Origin: Alphaproteobacteria bacterium
GTDB lineage: Bacteria; Pseudomonadota; Alphaproteobacteria; Sphingomonadales; Sphingomonadaceae
Assembly (NCBI GenBank): GCA_018823325.1
Contig: JAHJIJ010000022.1
Coordinates: 1 to 64,000, forward strand
DNA: 64,000 nt
Direction of reading: 5' to 3'
Shown here: positions 1 to 8,450 of the stretch, one piece after another
Layout of the letters: the number at the start of each line of letters is the position of its first letter
Position numbering within the stretch: the first letter of the stretch is position 1
Notes under the pieces: generated by a model
What the model was told of the DNA's origin: nothing
What the model saw: only the letters and a program-made list of their open reading frames with translations
The model's database searches: none
Made by a program: the position numbers and the translations under genes

Positions 1-438
1 GTCTATGCACGGATTGTGCATCAGCTGACCTCGGAACGATCGAAGCCAATCGATGGAATCTGAATATGACGGCAATGGAGCCGGAAGCCTCACGGGAAAG
101 GATACACAGAATGTGTTCTTGACAACCGTTTCCTCATACAAGTCGATCTTCCAGTAGAGAACGGCGCTGTCATATTCGAAGCGACCAAAATCATGCTCGC
201 CCAATGGATCGTTGTCGGAATTGAAGCTGTCATAGTTTCGCACCGTGCGCAGGATCTCAGCGCGTCTGCGAAATCCGCGGAAGAGGGAAACATCCCCGAC
301 CAGCGCGGCAACGCCCGCGGTCATGACCATTTGGTTTCGGCCAGGGCTGCAAATAGATCTCCGCAGGCTGTCATTCAGTGCGGCGATGCGGTCGATCCGG
401 TCGGCTCGGTCTGACGATTGTTGAGAAGGCTGCGGCAT
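1..438 (-). CDS. DUF3768 domain protein, partial (3' end outside window)
   Basis: The minus-strand frame is open from an ATG at 438 to the left edge, 146 codons without a stop. Residues 16-110 carry family hallmarks: an RIAALND helix, MTAGVAAL, then DSFNSDNDPLGEHDFG followed by YWKIDLY. DUF3768 proteins are small plasmid and ICE proteins of unknown function in sphingomonads and rhizobia. The usual ending, as I remember it, is a short acidic-aromatic tail soon after the WKID motif. Here the frame continues for about 40 residues of unrelated sequence (from FCVSFPVR) and leaves the window, so the C-terminus may be rearranged or frameshifted. Confidence 0.75.
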   Translation of the reverse strand, partial: MPQPSQQSSDRADRIDRIAALNDSLRRSICSPGRNQMVMTAGVAALVGDVSLFRGFRRRAEILRTVRNYDSFNSDNDPLGEHDFGRFEYDSAVLYWKIDLYEETVVKNTFCVSFPVRLPAPLPSYSDSIDWLRSFRGQLMHNPCID

Positions 439-790
439 GGCTGTGACTCCGGTCTGGATTAGCCCCGCCCATCGGGGCCTTCCGACAGGCGCCCCAAGGG
501 CGGCGTCATAGCGGGGTCGTGCACCCGGAGGGTCGCAACGCAGTGGAGAAGCCCGCCTATGCGGGCTTGCTCGGCCCCGCGCGCCGACCAGGAAGCCGAC
601 AACGGAAGAGGACCGATGGCGTGTTGCGCTAATGCCGTGCGAAGTCATGTTTGCCTCATCACCACGAGCCATCGGCCGCCCCGTTAAGCTGCAGCTCTGG
701 AACCCGGTCGCCGTCCTCAAAATAGACTTTGGGAAATGATGCCAGTTATTTACGATGAGGGACGCCATTCAGCGGGACACGGGGGATTCT
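439..790. other. Intergenic region with short hairpins, no gene seen
   Basis: No frame here has convincing coding character. A perfect hairpin AAGCCCGC-CTAT-GCGGGCTT spans 549-568, and a weaker one (GCCCCG-N5-CGGGGC) spans 462-478. Neither is followed by a clear T-run, so intrinsic terminator function is uncertain. The stretch separates the minus-strand DUF3768 gene from the plus-strand OLD-like fragment and must hold both start regions. Confidence 0.5.
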
Positions 791-1408
791 ATGAAGTTGG
801 CTTCGGTAAGCCTACACAACTTCCGATCATATCGAGATCGAGTGACAGTCAAGATAGACGACTTCACCACGGTCATGGGCCGGAACGATGTAGGCAAAAG
901 CACGGTGCTCGAAGCGTTGGAGATTTTCTTCAACCAGCAGGTCGTGAAGCTGGACCAAGCCGATCCGTGCGTTCATGGCGCCGACAAAGTCGTCGAGATC
1001 AGCTGCACTTTCGACGAATTTCCCAACGCGCTCACGCTGGACGAGCAGTCGCAGACATCTCTGGAGGCCGAGTATTTGCTGAACTGCGAGGGCCTACTGG
1101 AAATCGTGAAGCGTTTCGACTGTAAGGGAGCCAAACCGAAGGAGGAGGTCTTCGCCCGGGCACTTCACCCGTCCGCAGCTGAGCTGGCGGACCTTCTGCA
1201 GCTGAAAAATACAGCGCTAAAAGAAAGGGCCGCGTCCGTTGGAGCAGATTTGACCGGCGTTGATAAGCGCTCGAACGTGGCATTGCGCGCTGCCATACGC
1301 GACCGTGTCGGTGTCGGCGACCTGGAGATCCGGCTAGTCCCTCTCGCCGAGGATGAGGCTAAGAAGGTTTGGGTACAGCTGCAACGAGAGCGGTTGCGAT
1401 GTCGGTGA
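791..1408 (+). pseudogene. OLD-family ATP-dependent endonuclease, truncated N-terminal fragment
   Basis: The 205-residue product begins MKLASVSLHNFRSY, the usual start of OLD/RecF-like ABC ATPases. The Walker A motif follows at about residues 34-41 (GRNDVGKST), inside the MGRNDVGKSTVLEALEIFF context. Full OLD nucleases run about 550-700 residues and carry an ABC signature, Walker B and a C-terminal Toprim nuclease. All of these are missing. Similarity fades at about KKVWVQLQ (near position 1380), where related proteins continue, and an unrelated RERLRCR tail runs into a stop. This looks like a 3' deletion or a recombination junction. An upstream ATG at 755 is possible, but 791 matches the family start. 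The fragment is unlikely to be active. Confidence 0.7.
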
Positions 1409-1681
1409 ACATGTCGGGGCTCCTTTGCGCGCCGGCGGGTCCGCCCCGCTCGACTGGCGCCCGATGTGTCCGGCCGGCGGCCGCGATCACTTTTTTGGCG
1501 CAGCCCAAAAAGCCGTAGCGCAGCGACCGGACCCCTTACGGGTTGATCGCATTAGGCCGCTGGTCGGACCAAGGATTGCGCCCGATTGAGAGCGGGTGGA
1601 CCCGCCGGCCAGGCCCCCATGATCCCGCCGACTTTTGCCCAGGCGGTCACCCCGCCCCGCCGGTCCGACGATGGCATACCC

Positions 1682-2152
1682 ATGACAAGCACGCGCCGCT
1701 GGGCTAGCGTCGCCGCGATGCTGTTCGCACTCCTGCTTGCCGCCACCGTCATTCCCGATGGTCAGGTTTTCGCCTGCACACCGACGCGCGTCTGGGATGG
1801 AGATGGACCGATCTGGTGCCGCGAAGGTGTGCATGTCCGTCTCGCCGGAATTGCGGCTCGCGAGATGGACGGCAGTTGCCGGCCAGGTCAGCCCTGCCCC
1901 GAGGCGAGCGCCCTCGCCGCCCGTGACGCTCTTGTTAATCTGCTCGGCGGCGCTCAGGGGCGGACCAGCACGGGCCACATTATGGTCGATGGTCCCACCA
2001 TGCGCTGCCTTTCAACCGGCAACGCACGCGGCAACAGGACCGGTGCCTGGTGCGCCGCGCCCTCTATCGGCGACCTGAGCTGCGCCATGATCCGCACCGG
2101 CACCGTGCTGCGCTGGGATCGCTATGCCCAAGGGCGATGCCGATCCCGCTGA
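1682..2152 (+). CDS. Secreted SNase-like (thermonuclease family) protein
   Basis: A 156-residue protein. Residues 1-32 look like a signal peptide: MTSTRRWASVAAMLF, a hydrophobic core, then a Cys after cleavage. The mature part has the staphylococcal-nuclease pattern RVWDGDGPIWC...VRLAGIAAREMDGSC, with the acidic WDGDG turn, the Arg of VRL and the Glu of ARE where the fold keeps catalytic residues. A later GNRTGAWC segment sits where the second Arg motif is expected. Several Cys pairs suggest periplasmic disulfides. The start at 1682 was chosen because it opens the signal peptide; the frame is open further upstream to 1586. It stands alone, convergent with ssb. Activity is inferred from motifs only. 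Confidence 0.7.
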   Translation: MTSTRRWASVAAMLFALLLAATVIPDGQVFACTPTRVWDGDGPIWCREGVHVRLAGIAAREMDGSCRPGQPCPEASALAARDALVNLLGGAQGRTSTGHIMVDGPTMRCLSTGNARGNRTGAWCAAPSIGDLSCAMIRTGTVLRWDRYAQGRCRSR

Positions 2153-2187
2153 TCCGCTTGCCTCCTTTCCCGCCCGAGCAGGGAAAT

Positions 2188-2214
2188 AGGCCCGGCGGCG
2201 AGGCCGCCGGGCCT
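2188..2214. terminator. Bidirectional terminator-like hairpin between SNase gene and ssb
   Basis: A perfect 12-bp stem (AGGCCCGGCGGC / GCCGCCGGGCCT) with a GAG loop lies in the gap between two convergent genes. On the minus strand it is followed by TATTTCC, a weak T-rich tail. Position and stability suggest a shared terminator. Confidence 0.6.
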
Positions 2215-2227
2215 GATGGGACTGATT

Positions 2228-2635
2228 TCAGAATGGGATTTCATCATCCTCGGGCTCGTGGCCGCCGCCCGCATTGTCGTTCGCCTTGGCGCGGGTGAGG
2301 AAGGTCACCTCATCGGCGATGATCTCGACGCCGTAGCGCTCGATATTCTCGTTGTCGGTCCAGCGGGTGTAGTGAATGCGGCCACGGACCATGACCTTCA
2401 TGCCTTTGTCGACATACTGCTCGACCGTCTTGCCGACCCCATTGAAGCAGGTGATCCGGTGCCATTCGGTATCCTCGAGCCGCCGGTTGTTGTCGTCGCG
2501 GAGGATCTTGCCGTTGCTGTCGCGCTTCGGACGCGAGGTGGCGAGGCTGAAATGCGTGATGCGGGTGCCGCCCTGGGTGGTGCGGGCTTCGGGCGTGGCG
2601 CCGACATTGCCGGCGAGGATGACGAGATTGTGCAT
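2228..2635 (-). CDS. ssb: Single-stranded DNA-binding protein, plasmid copy
   Basis: A 135-residue OB-fold SSB starting MHNLVILAGNVGATPE. Internal motifs THFSLATSR, DTEWHRITCFN and YVDKGMKVMVRGRI are diagnostic. The C-terminus ends DDEIPF, the acidic tip that normally recruits replication and repair partners in the cytoplasm. A start at 2635 gives the canonical N-terminus, with an AGGAAC-like ribosome site upstream. Earlier in-frame codons would add unrelated sequence. A second, divergent ssb lies at 23673-23999 and lacks this tip, so this copy is the likely functional equivalent of chromosomal SSB, perhaps expressed during plasmid entry. Confidence 0.93.
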   Translation of the reverse strand: MHNLVILAGNVGATPEARTTQGGTRITHFSLATSRPKRDSNGKILRDDNNRRLEDTEWHRITCFNGVGKTVEQYVDKGMKVMVRGRIHYTRWTDNENIERYGVEIIADEVTFLTRAKANDNAGGGHEPEDDEIPF

Positions 2636-3067
2636 GGCTGGAGTTCCTTCGAACTGGGTCCAAGGGACCGTCCCTTCGACTGATCCCCGGCCAAGGCGGA
2701 CAGGACGGATCATCCACCGGCATGCGCAGCGCCGGGAAACCCCGAGACAAGGGGTGGTGCGGGCAGCCGTGGTACACGGCAACTCGGCCCGAAGGATCGC
2801 GGGTTGGATGGACCGGGCGGCCGACTTAGGGGTCAGATGAGGAGAAGGACGGCTCGTCGCTTGGCCGTGCCAGGAACCCCTCATGGTAATCACAGGCATC
2901 CCCGACCTATAGGGCCACGCCGGTCCAATGCCTTGGCGAACCTCAAGCTCGACTTTGCCCCGCCCGCCGCCCAAGCCGCGCGGCGAAACGGACCATATCC
3001 CGCGCCGCCGTCCGGCGGAACCAAAACCATGGCATGCTCATGCTAGGGGACGGGCAAGAAGGCGCAG
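2636..3067. other. ssb leader and intergenic region with 15-bp palindrome
   Basis: About 430 bases with no convincing gene. A perfect palindrome AAGGGAC-C-GTCCCTT lies at 2662-2676, 27 bases upstream of the ssb start on the minus strand. It could be an operator or leader hairpin. Other backbone genes in this window have a small hairpin at a similar distance. Confidence 0.45.
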
Positions 3068-3703
3068 TTACGGCGTCGGCATCGGCAGGCTCAGTCCGGC
3101 CGCCACGGCATCGAGGAGCGAGCCCATCGCGCGCAGCACGGCCGCGAAATCGCAAACATAACCATCCGCCACCAGCGCGTCGATACGATGCCCGGCATAG
3201 GCGGGACCGAGGCTTGTAAGCAAATCGACGAGAATACGGCCCGGGGACGGGAGGCCAAGCCGCCGCGCTTCGTCGAAGGCGGCGATGAGGTCGTGACGAA
3301 TATCGCGCGCGACCTCCTCGTGCGACCAGCCCCGGCTCATAAGATAGGCTTTGAGCCCCAGCTCGCAGCATATCGCCAGCAGGTGCAGCGCGGGGGCAAG
3401 AGCAACGGTGGCTCCAAAGCGTGCCCCTTCGTGAAACTCGCGCGCGCGATCAAGGAAGATCGAGGCGGTCTGCCGATCGCCGGGCTCCGCCAATCTCTCG
3501 ATCGCGCGCCAGCGGCGTGGCGACAGCTGGCCGAGCCATGCCGGGCCGGCCTGGTTGCGCAACTGGCGCAGGCAGGCGCCATTGGCCTCTTCGACGTCGC
3601 GGCCGGTCGACCACAAGAGCAGCAGCTTCGCTTTCCAGCGGCGGCCATGCGCCGCGCGAAAGGCAAGGAGCGCGCGCGCCGTGGGGTGATCGGGCATGAA
3701 CAT
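3068..3703 (-). CDS. Hypothetical protein with HEPN-like C-terminal half
   Basis: A 211-residue protein. Residues 1-65 (LLAFRAAHGRRWKAKLLLLW, then LRQLRNQAGPAWL) resemble short plasmid-encoded proteins of unknown function that I associate with sphingomonads. Residues 90-160 are helical: FLDRAREFHEG, then ALHLLAICCELGLKAYL, then IRHDLIAAFDEARRLG. That layout, with a buried helix ending in LKAYL and a later RHDL, is typical of HEPN-like domains that pair with nucleotidyltransferases or act as RNases. The strict RxxxxH motif is not evident, so RNase activity is not claimed. The ATG at 3703 gives the best start. It lies 109 bases downstream of the DUF2493 gene in the same orientation. Confidence 0.55.
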   Translation of the reverse strand: MFMPDHPTARALLAFRAAHGRRWKAKLLLLWSTGRDVEEANGACLRQLRNQAGPAWLGQLSPRRWRAIERLAEPGDRQTASIFLDRAREFHEGARFGATVALAPALHLLAICCELGLKAYLMSRGWSHEEVARDIRHDLIAAFDEARRLGLPSPGRILVDLLTSLGPAYAGHRIDALVADGYVCDFAAVLRAMGSLLDAVAAGLSLPMPTP

Positions 3704-3782
3704 GATGCAAACCTCGGGGAAACGGGACGCACCCGCCCTGCCCTCCTCCCCTCCGGCATCGCAGCATTTCGAAACGGGGTAA

Positions 3783-3804
3783 GCCGGCCGCCAAAGCGGC
3801 CGGC
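3783..3804. terminator. GC-rich hairpin between DUF2493 and HEPN-like genes
   Basis: A perfect 9-bp stem GCCGGCCGC / GCGGCCGGC with a CAAA loop lies just after the DUF2493 stop on the minus strand. No T-run follows, so it could be an attenuator or mRNA-stability element. Confidence 0.45.
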
Positions 3805-3812
3805 GCGGCGGA

Positions 3813-4754
3813 TCAGCCGCAGGGTCGCGACGCTGGCGGTGTGCCAAGCGGTCCGCGGCGATCAACGACGTGGATACCGCGCGCCTTGGCCTCGATCACC
3901 AGCCTTTCGGTGACACCATTGCCTTGAAAGGCGATGACGTAGCGCGGCTTGACCGATAGCATCTGCTCATTGCGGCGGAACCCGGCGCGATCGCCGAGCT
4001 TGCGATCGAGCCCGAACCGCAGCTGCTGGATACCGTTCTGCTCGGCCCAAGACGCGGCCAGGCGCTCAATGCCTTTCATGTCACCGCCATGGACGAGATA
4101 CATGTCGCCCACCCGCTCGCGGACGGCATTGAGCGTTCGCAGCAGGTTATCCGCAAACTGCTTGGCCTCGTCGTCGCTGGCGAAACGCAGCCGCCCGCCG
4201 GCGAAGATCACGGGTGTGCCATGGACCATATTGGCATCGCGCACCCTTTCTCGCCGCGCCTGGAGATATGACCGGCCATCGACGATCGCCGCGGTCGTGC
4301 CGAGCGAAATGCGGTTGCCCGACGCCGGCACCCAGGAACGGCCCGTCTCGTGGAGATAATGGCGTGCCGCCGTGTCGCGCATCGTCTCATAGGCCTCTGC
4401 GGACTGCTCGATCTTGCGGGCGAGATCGATCTTGTCCTCAAGGTCGGCGGTCGCGACTTCCGAGCCATCCTGCTCGGCGAGCAGAAGCCGAATTTCGTCC
4501 GTCAGCCGGTCGATCATCTGGTGCTTCTTGGCGGCGGCGCGGTGGAAGAGATTGACCAGACCCCAGCCCAGATCCTCGATGTCGCGCTCGAGCGCACTAA
4601 AGGGAAAAAGCGCAAAAAAATCGCTCCAGAGAGCGCTGACGGTTTGTTCCATGGCTTCGGCGGGGGGCGGCGCCTCCAGGGTGCGCAGGTCGCTGGTGTG
4701 ATCAAGATGACCGAGTTCGAGGGCGGAGAGTATCGCCGAGAGAGTGCTGGTCAT
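3813..4754 (-). CDS. DUF2493 domain-containing protein (SLOG/YspA-like)
   Basis: A 313-residue protein. The C-terminal 110 residues match DUF2493, a Rossmann-like SLOG-superfamily fold: VHGGDMKGIERLAASWAEQ, then RNEQMLSVKPRYVIAFQG and ARGIHVVD. The VHGG motif is the expected nucleotide-binding loop. The N-terminal 200 residues are helical, with acidic and coiled-coil-like character around 85-130, and are common in large plasmid versions of this protein. SLOG proteins are thought to sense nucleotide-derived ligands; the role here is unknown. The start at 4754 (MTSTLSAIL) follows an AAAGGCAAAG ribosome site. A short hairpin (CGGCGG-N5-CCGCCG, 4830-4846) lies in the leader. Confidence 0.8.
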   Translation of the reverse strand: MTSTLSAILSALELGHLDHTSDLRTLEAPPPAEAMEQTVSALWSDFFALFPFSALERDIEDLGWGLVNLFHRAAAKKHQMIDRLTDEIRLLLAEQDGSEVATADLEDKIDLARKIEQSAEAYETMRDTAARHYLHETGRSWVPASGNRISLGTTAAIVDGRSYLQARRERVRDANMVHGTPVIFAGGRLRFASDDEAKQFADNLLRTLNAVRERVGDMYLVHGGDMKGIERLAASWAEQNGIQQLRFGLDRKLGDRAGFRRNEQMLSVKPRYVIAFQGNGVTERLVIEAKARGIHVVDRRGPLGTPPASRPCG

Positions 4755-5288
4755 GAGCTTTGCCTTTCGTTCCACTTGGGGCCGGCGGCCCATCCGCCGG
4801 ATGCGCAGCCTCCGGGCCATCGAAGGAAGCGGCGGCAGCACCGCCGGGCAAAGCCCAAGGGAAACCCGGGACAATGCCGGGTGGAGCGGGCAGGCGCGCA
4901 AGCGCCAACACGGCCGGATTGGCCCCGGGTTGCGGCAGCCAGCGCGATGGCCCAAGCATGCGCATCCTCTGGCGAGGGGCTGAGGCTTCATGGAATCAAG
5001 GAGCAGCGATTTTCCAGCGATCGTGTCAAATCTCGGATGCTGGATCTCGTCGCATCATGATCGACGCCTCCCGAACAGGCAGAGCTTGGGACTTTGCCGC
5101 CGTTTCAACTCGATAGGTCCAACGGCAGCTATTGTCTGGAGCTGACATCCAGCGTTCGCACGGCTGGCATCACGTATCGGCAGAAAGGGGCCGATAGCGG
5201 AGTACGCTGATCTTTCAGCTTTGATAAGAGCTGCGCGACGGACCGCCGGAGTAAGTCCTGCTTTCCCGAAACGGAACTCTCCGAGGCC
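4755..5288. other. Intergenic region, no gene seen
   Basis: About 530 bases holding the DUF2493 leader with its hairpin at 4830-4846. The remainder shows no frame with recognisable protein character, no clear terminator and no repeat. It probably also contains the 3' untranslated region of the small secreted protein that ends at 5289. Confidence 0.4.
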
Positions 5289-5657
5289 TCAGTCGCAGGC
5301 CGAATAGTCACCCGCGTAGCATGCAGCGACAGCGCGGCGCCACGCAGCCTTCTCTCGCTCATATCGAGCGCGATCATAGGCGTAGTCGGCCCTGGCACGC
5401 TCATAATCTCGCGAACGAGCGGAGTACTCGTCGTCCGCATAGTTACCGCTCGGACGTGGCGCGCGTGTACCTGTCGCATGGCGTGCGTCACGCTTACGAA
5501 CCCTCTCGAGCTCTTCGAGATTAAGCTGACGGGTCATCGCGCGGTCGCGTGCCCTGGCGTCGGCACTTCGCATCCCCGGATCGAGAGGATCATCCGCCTG
5601 GACGGTGGCGGGCATCGCGACCACAAGGGTCGCACAAATAAAAGCGTAGATCCTCAC
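5289..5657 (-). CDS. Small secreted hypothetical protein, charged and Tyr-rich
   Basis: A 122-residue product with a signal peptide (VRIYAFICATLVVAMPATVQADD). The mature part is highly charged and helical, rich in Arg, Tyr and Asp, with a repeated YERARADYAYDRARYEREKAAWRR-type pattern. It ends AACYAGDYSACD with two Cys that could form a disulfide. This layout occurs in periplasmic proteins of unknown function in sphingomonads. The GTG at 5657 was chosen because GGGAGGAAC precedes it at good spacing; an in-frame TTG at 5681 lacks such a site. No neighbour suggests a function. Confidence 0.6.
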   Translation of the reverse strand: MRIYAFICATLVVAMPATVQADDPLDPGMRSADARARDRAMTRQLNLEELERVRKRDARHATGTRAPRPSGNYADDEYSARSRDYERARADYAYDRARYEREKAAWRRAVAACYAGDYSACD

Positions 5658-6037
5658 CTTTTGTTCCTCCCGCTGCCGCAATCCGAAACATCGAAAATGT
5701 GCAAACAGATCGTCGAAGCGACACCGTTTTTACCTGCTTGCAGCATTACGCGTTCCCCAACGTGGCGGTGAGTGCGCCATCTTCTCTGATCAAGACATGA
5801 ACGATGGGTTACCTCTCCGACGCTCAAACGGTCCCGACGGCTATATGCTGGCATTTCACTGTAGCAGTGATGCGCTGGCAACGCGCTCAACAACATCAAG
5901 ATGTCCGCTCGCGCACTCCTTGAATTATTCGTCGAGACTGAGCTACAAGAATGCTCCGGGGTAACAGCAACCTCCCGGTCAGGCGTCACCGCCCAAGCGT
6001 TGCCTTAAACGTCCGCTCCCGCAGCGGATGGCAAGGC
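5658..6037. other. Intergenic region upstream of chrA, no gene seen
   Basis: About 380 bases between two divergently transcribed genes. It should hold the chrA promoter and that of the secreted protein, but I could not assign either convincingly. No chrB-like regulator is encoded here. Confidence 0.4.
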
Positions 6038-7360
6038 ATGGGGTCGCAGGTGACAGAGGTCGTTCATCCTGATTTTCGTGAGATGGTGCGTGTGTTCGTG
6101 CGCATCGGGTTTCTCAGTTTCGGCGGTCCCGCCGGGCAGATTGCGCTCATGCATCGCGAGCTGGTGGACGAGCGGCGGTGGGTGGAGGAAGAGCAATATC
6201 TCCATGCGCTGAATTTCTGCCATCTGCTGCCGGGGCCTGAAGCCCAACAGCTCGCCACCTGGATCGGCTGGAAGCTGCATGGTTTGCGCGGGGGGATGGC
6301 AGCAGGTTTGCTCTTCGTCCTGCCAGGCGCATTCATCATCCTGGCACTGACGATCCTTTACGCCTTTGCGGCGAAGCTCGACTGGTTCGCGGCATTGTTC
6401 CTCGGGATCAAGGCGGCGGTGCTGGCGATTGTCGTGCAGGCGCTGCTGCGCATTGCGGGACGTGCCCTCAACACGCCGTTCAAGAAGGCGCTGGCTATTG
6501 CGGCGTTTCTTGCCCTCTTTCTGTTTGCGGCGCCGTTTCCCATGGTCGTTCTGGGCGCGGGGGCAATCGGGATGGTCGTGGCGGCCGCCCGCCCGGAGTG
6601 GCTCAGAATCAAGGTCGGCGCCGCTGATGTCGTGACCAGTCCCAGACCATGGGGACAGTCGATCCGCACAACCCTTGTCTGGGGCCTGATATGGGCGGCG
6701 CCGATGGGCCTGATCCTCGTTACCCTGGGTCGCGATCATGTGCTCTGGGAGATCGGCAGCTTCTTCTCGCAGCTCGCCGTGGTTACGTTCGGCGGGGCCT
6801 ATGCGGTCCTGGCCTACATGGCGCAGGAGGCGGTACAGAGTCACGGCTGGCTGTCCGCCGGTGAGATGGCGGACGGCCTTGGACTTGCCGAGACGACGCC
6901 CGGTCCGTTGATCATGGTGACCCAGTTCGTCGGCTATCTGGCCGCATTCCGCGCGCCGGAGCCGTTCACGCCGCTCATAGCGGGCCTTCTGGGCGCGGCG
7001 CTGACCAGCTGGGTGACGTTCGCGCCGTGCTTCCTTTGGATCTTCACCTTTGCGCCCTGGATTGAGCGGATGGAAAACTCACCCCGCCTGAAGGGAGGGC
7101 TCGCTGCCCTGACCGCTGCCGTCGTTGGCGTCATTGCCAATCTGGCTGTCTGGTTCTTCATTCACGTCCTGTTTGCACGGGTGGGCGAATTCGCCGCTGG
7201 TCCACTGCGGATCGGTAACCCCGTCTGGACGACGCTCGACTGGGGCGCGGCCCTGCTCGCAGTACTCTCTGCAATTCTGCTTTTCGGCCTCAAGTGGAAT
7301 ATCATTCGGGTGCTGGGTGTGGCAGCTTCCGGCGGCCTCCTCCTCGGCCAGTTCATTTAG
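6038..7360 (+). CDS. chrA: Chromate efflux transporter ChrA
   Basis: A 440-residue inner-membrane protein with the duplicated CHR domain of long-chain chromate transporters. Copy one has GFLSFGGPAGQIALMHREL (about residues 24-42) and LPGPEAQQLATWIGW. Copy two has VVTFGGAYAVLAYMAQEAV and LAETTPGPLIMVTQFVGY. Around ten to twelve hydrophobic segments are visible. ChrA exports chromate from the cytoplasm. The ATG at 6038 gives the family-like start; the frame is open back to 5951, but that part looks non-protein. The superoxide dismutase gene follows after 14 bases, the known chrA-chrC arrangement. No ChrB regulator is adjacent. Confidence 0.93.
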   Translation: MGSQVTEVVHPDFREMVRVFVRIGFLSFGGPAGQIALMHRELVDERRWVEEEQYLHALNFCHLLPGPEAQQLATWIGWKLHGLRGGMAAGLLFVLPGAFIILALTILYAFAAKLDWFAALFLGIKAAVLAIVVQALLRIAGRALNTPFKKALAIAAFLALFLFAAPFPMVVLGAGAIGMVVAAARPEWLRIKVGAADVVTSPRPWGQSIRTTLVWGLIWAAPMGLILVTLGRDHVLWEIGSFFSQLAVVTFGGAYAVLAYMAQEAVQSHGWLSAGEMADGLGLAETTPGPLIMVTQFVGYLAAFRAPEPFTPLIAGLLGAALTSWVTFAPCFLWIFTFAPWIERMENSPRLKGGLAALTAAVVGVIANLAVWFFIHVLFARVGEFAAGPLRIGNPVWTTLDWGAALLAVLSAILLFGLKWNIIRVLGVAASGGLLLGQFI

Positions 7361-7374
7361 CAAGGGAAGCTCTC

Positions 7375-8097
7375 ATGACGGATATCTCACGCCGTGTCGC
7401 CATTGGTAGCCTTGCCGCAGGAGCGGCCGGCGTCACTGCCGCGTCAGCCGCACCGGGCGCCGCGCAGACCATGGCAAGTGCCACGCCTGTGCCGGCCTTT
7501 CGGGGGCAGCATCAGCCCAAGCCGCTGCGCTTCGATCCGGCCAAGCTCGATGGACTGTCCGAACGGCTGATCCGCTCGCACTGGGAAAACAATTACCAAG
7601 GCTCCGTCCGTGCGCTCAACATGATCGAAGGGCGGCTCGCGACGGCAATAGCCGACAAGGATTTCCCGCCGGTCGCTTATGGCGGCCTCAAGCGCGAGGA
7701 ACTGCATCGCACCGGATCGGTCGTCCTGCACGAGCTGTACTTCGATGCGCTTGGTGGCGATGGGCAGGCTGCCGGTGGGGTCAGGCAGGCGCTGGCCGCC
7801 TCATATGGCTCGTTCGATGCCTGGGAAGCCGAATTCCGACGGACCGCCATGTCACTTGCCGGCGGCTCGGGCTGGTGCATTCTCGCCTGGAACCACCATA
7901 GCGCCTCGCTGCACAATTACTGGTGCTGGGACCACACCAATGGTCCCGCTACTGGCACGCCGCTGGTCGTGCTCGACATGTACGAACATGCCTTCCACAT
8001 GGACTATGGCGCAGCGGCGGCGAAATATGTCGACGCATTCCTGCGCAATCTTGATTGGGAGGTCGTCGAGCGCCGCTATGCCCTTGCTATAGCCTGA
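7375..8097 (+). CDS. Fe/Mn superoxide dismutase, Tat-exported (ChrC-like)
   Basis: A 240-residue protein whose N-terminus (MTDISRRVAIGSLAAGAAG) is a twin-arginine signal. The dismutase fold follows, with likely metal ligands His69 (SHWENNYQG), His119 (VVLHELYFD), Asp201 and His205 (DMYEHAFHMDYG). It converts superoxide to peroxide and oxygen, probably in the periplasm given the signal. Chromate reduction generates superoxide, and chrC dismutases accompany chrA in characterised chromate transposons. AAGGGAAGC precedes the ATG. The 3' end overlaps the convergent DUF3147 gene by 11 bases. Confidence 0.88.
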   Translation: MTDISRRVAIGSLAAGAAGVTAASAAPGAAQTMASATPVPAFRGQHQPKPLRFDPAKLDGLSERLIRSHWENNYQGSVRALNMIEGRLATAIADKDFPPVAYGGLKREELHRTGSVVLHELYFDALGGDGQAAGGVRQALAASYGSFDAWEAEFRRTAMSLAGGSGWCILAWNHHSASLHNYWCWDHTNGPATGTPLVVLDMYEHAFHMDYGAAAAKYVDAFLRNLDWEVVERRYALAIA

Positions 8098-8437
8098 AGC
8101 CCAGCCGATGAGCGGCGAAGGTGACGAGCGCGTAAAGCGCGATCGTCAGCATGCAGCCGGCGATCAGCGCCGGCCAGAAGGCGACGCCCCGCTTCAGCAG
8201 CATGGGCAGAAGCAGGAACATCGGCAGGCTGGGCAGGACATACCAGAACGTGGCGGTTGAGTGAGCCGCCATAGTCGCCGCATCGGGCTTGTCCCGCCAC
8301 AGCCAGATCATGCCGAGCACCGAGATCAGTGGCAGCGACGCAATCAGGGCTCCGAGGCTCGGCGCGCGCCGGGCGACCTCGCTGACGATCATGATAATAA
8401 CGCCCGACAAAGCCGCTTTCAGCAAGAGATAACCCAT
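8087..8437 (-). CDS. DUF3147 family membrane protein
   Basis: A 116-residue protein with four predicted membrane segments: LLLKAALSGVIIMIVSEVA, LGALIASLPLISVLGMIWLW, TFWYVLPSLPMFLLLPML and ALIAGCMLTIALYALVTFA. The ALIASLPLISVLGMIWLW core is characteristic of DUF3147, a family of unknown function. The ATG at 8437 lies 13 bases after the RND pump stop, so it is probably the last gene of that efflux operon. I infer an accessory role in the membrane but see no catalytic residues. Confidence 0.82.
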   Translation of the reverse strand: MGYLLLKAALSGVIIMIVSEVARRAPSLGALIASLPLISVLGMIWLWRDKPDAATMAAHSTATFWYVLPSLPMFLLLPMLLKRGVAFWPALIAGCMLTIALYALVTFAAHRLGFRL

Positions 8438-8450
8438 TGCCGTTCTCCTA

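Noticed and set aside
1487..1978. A 163-codon minus-strand open frame
   Set aside because: It covers the SNase signal-peptide region on the opposite strand and lacks motifs.
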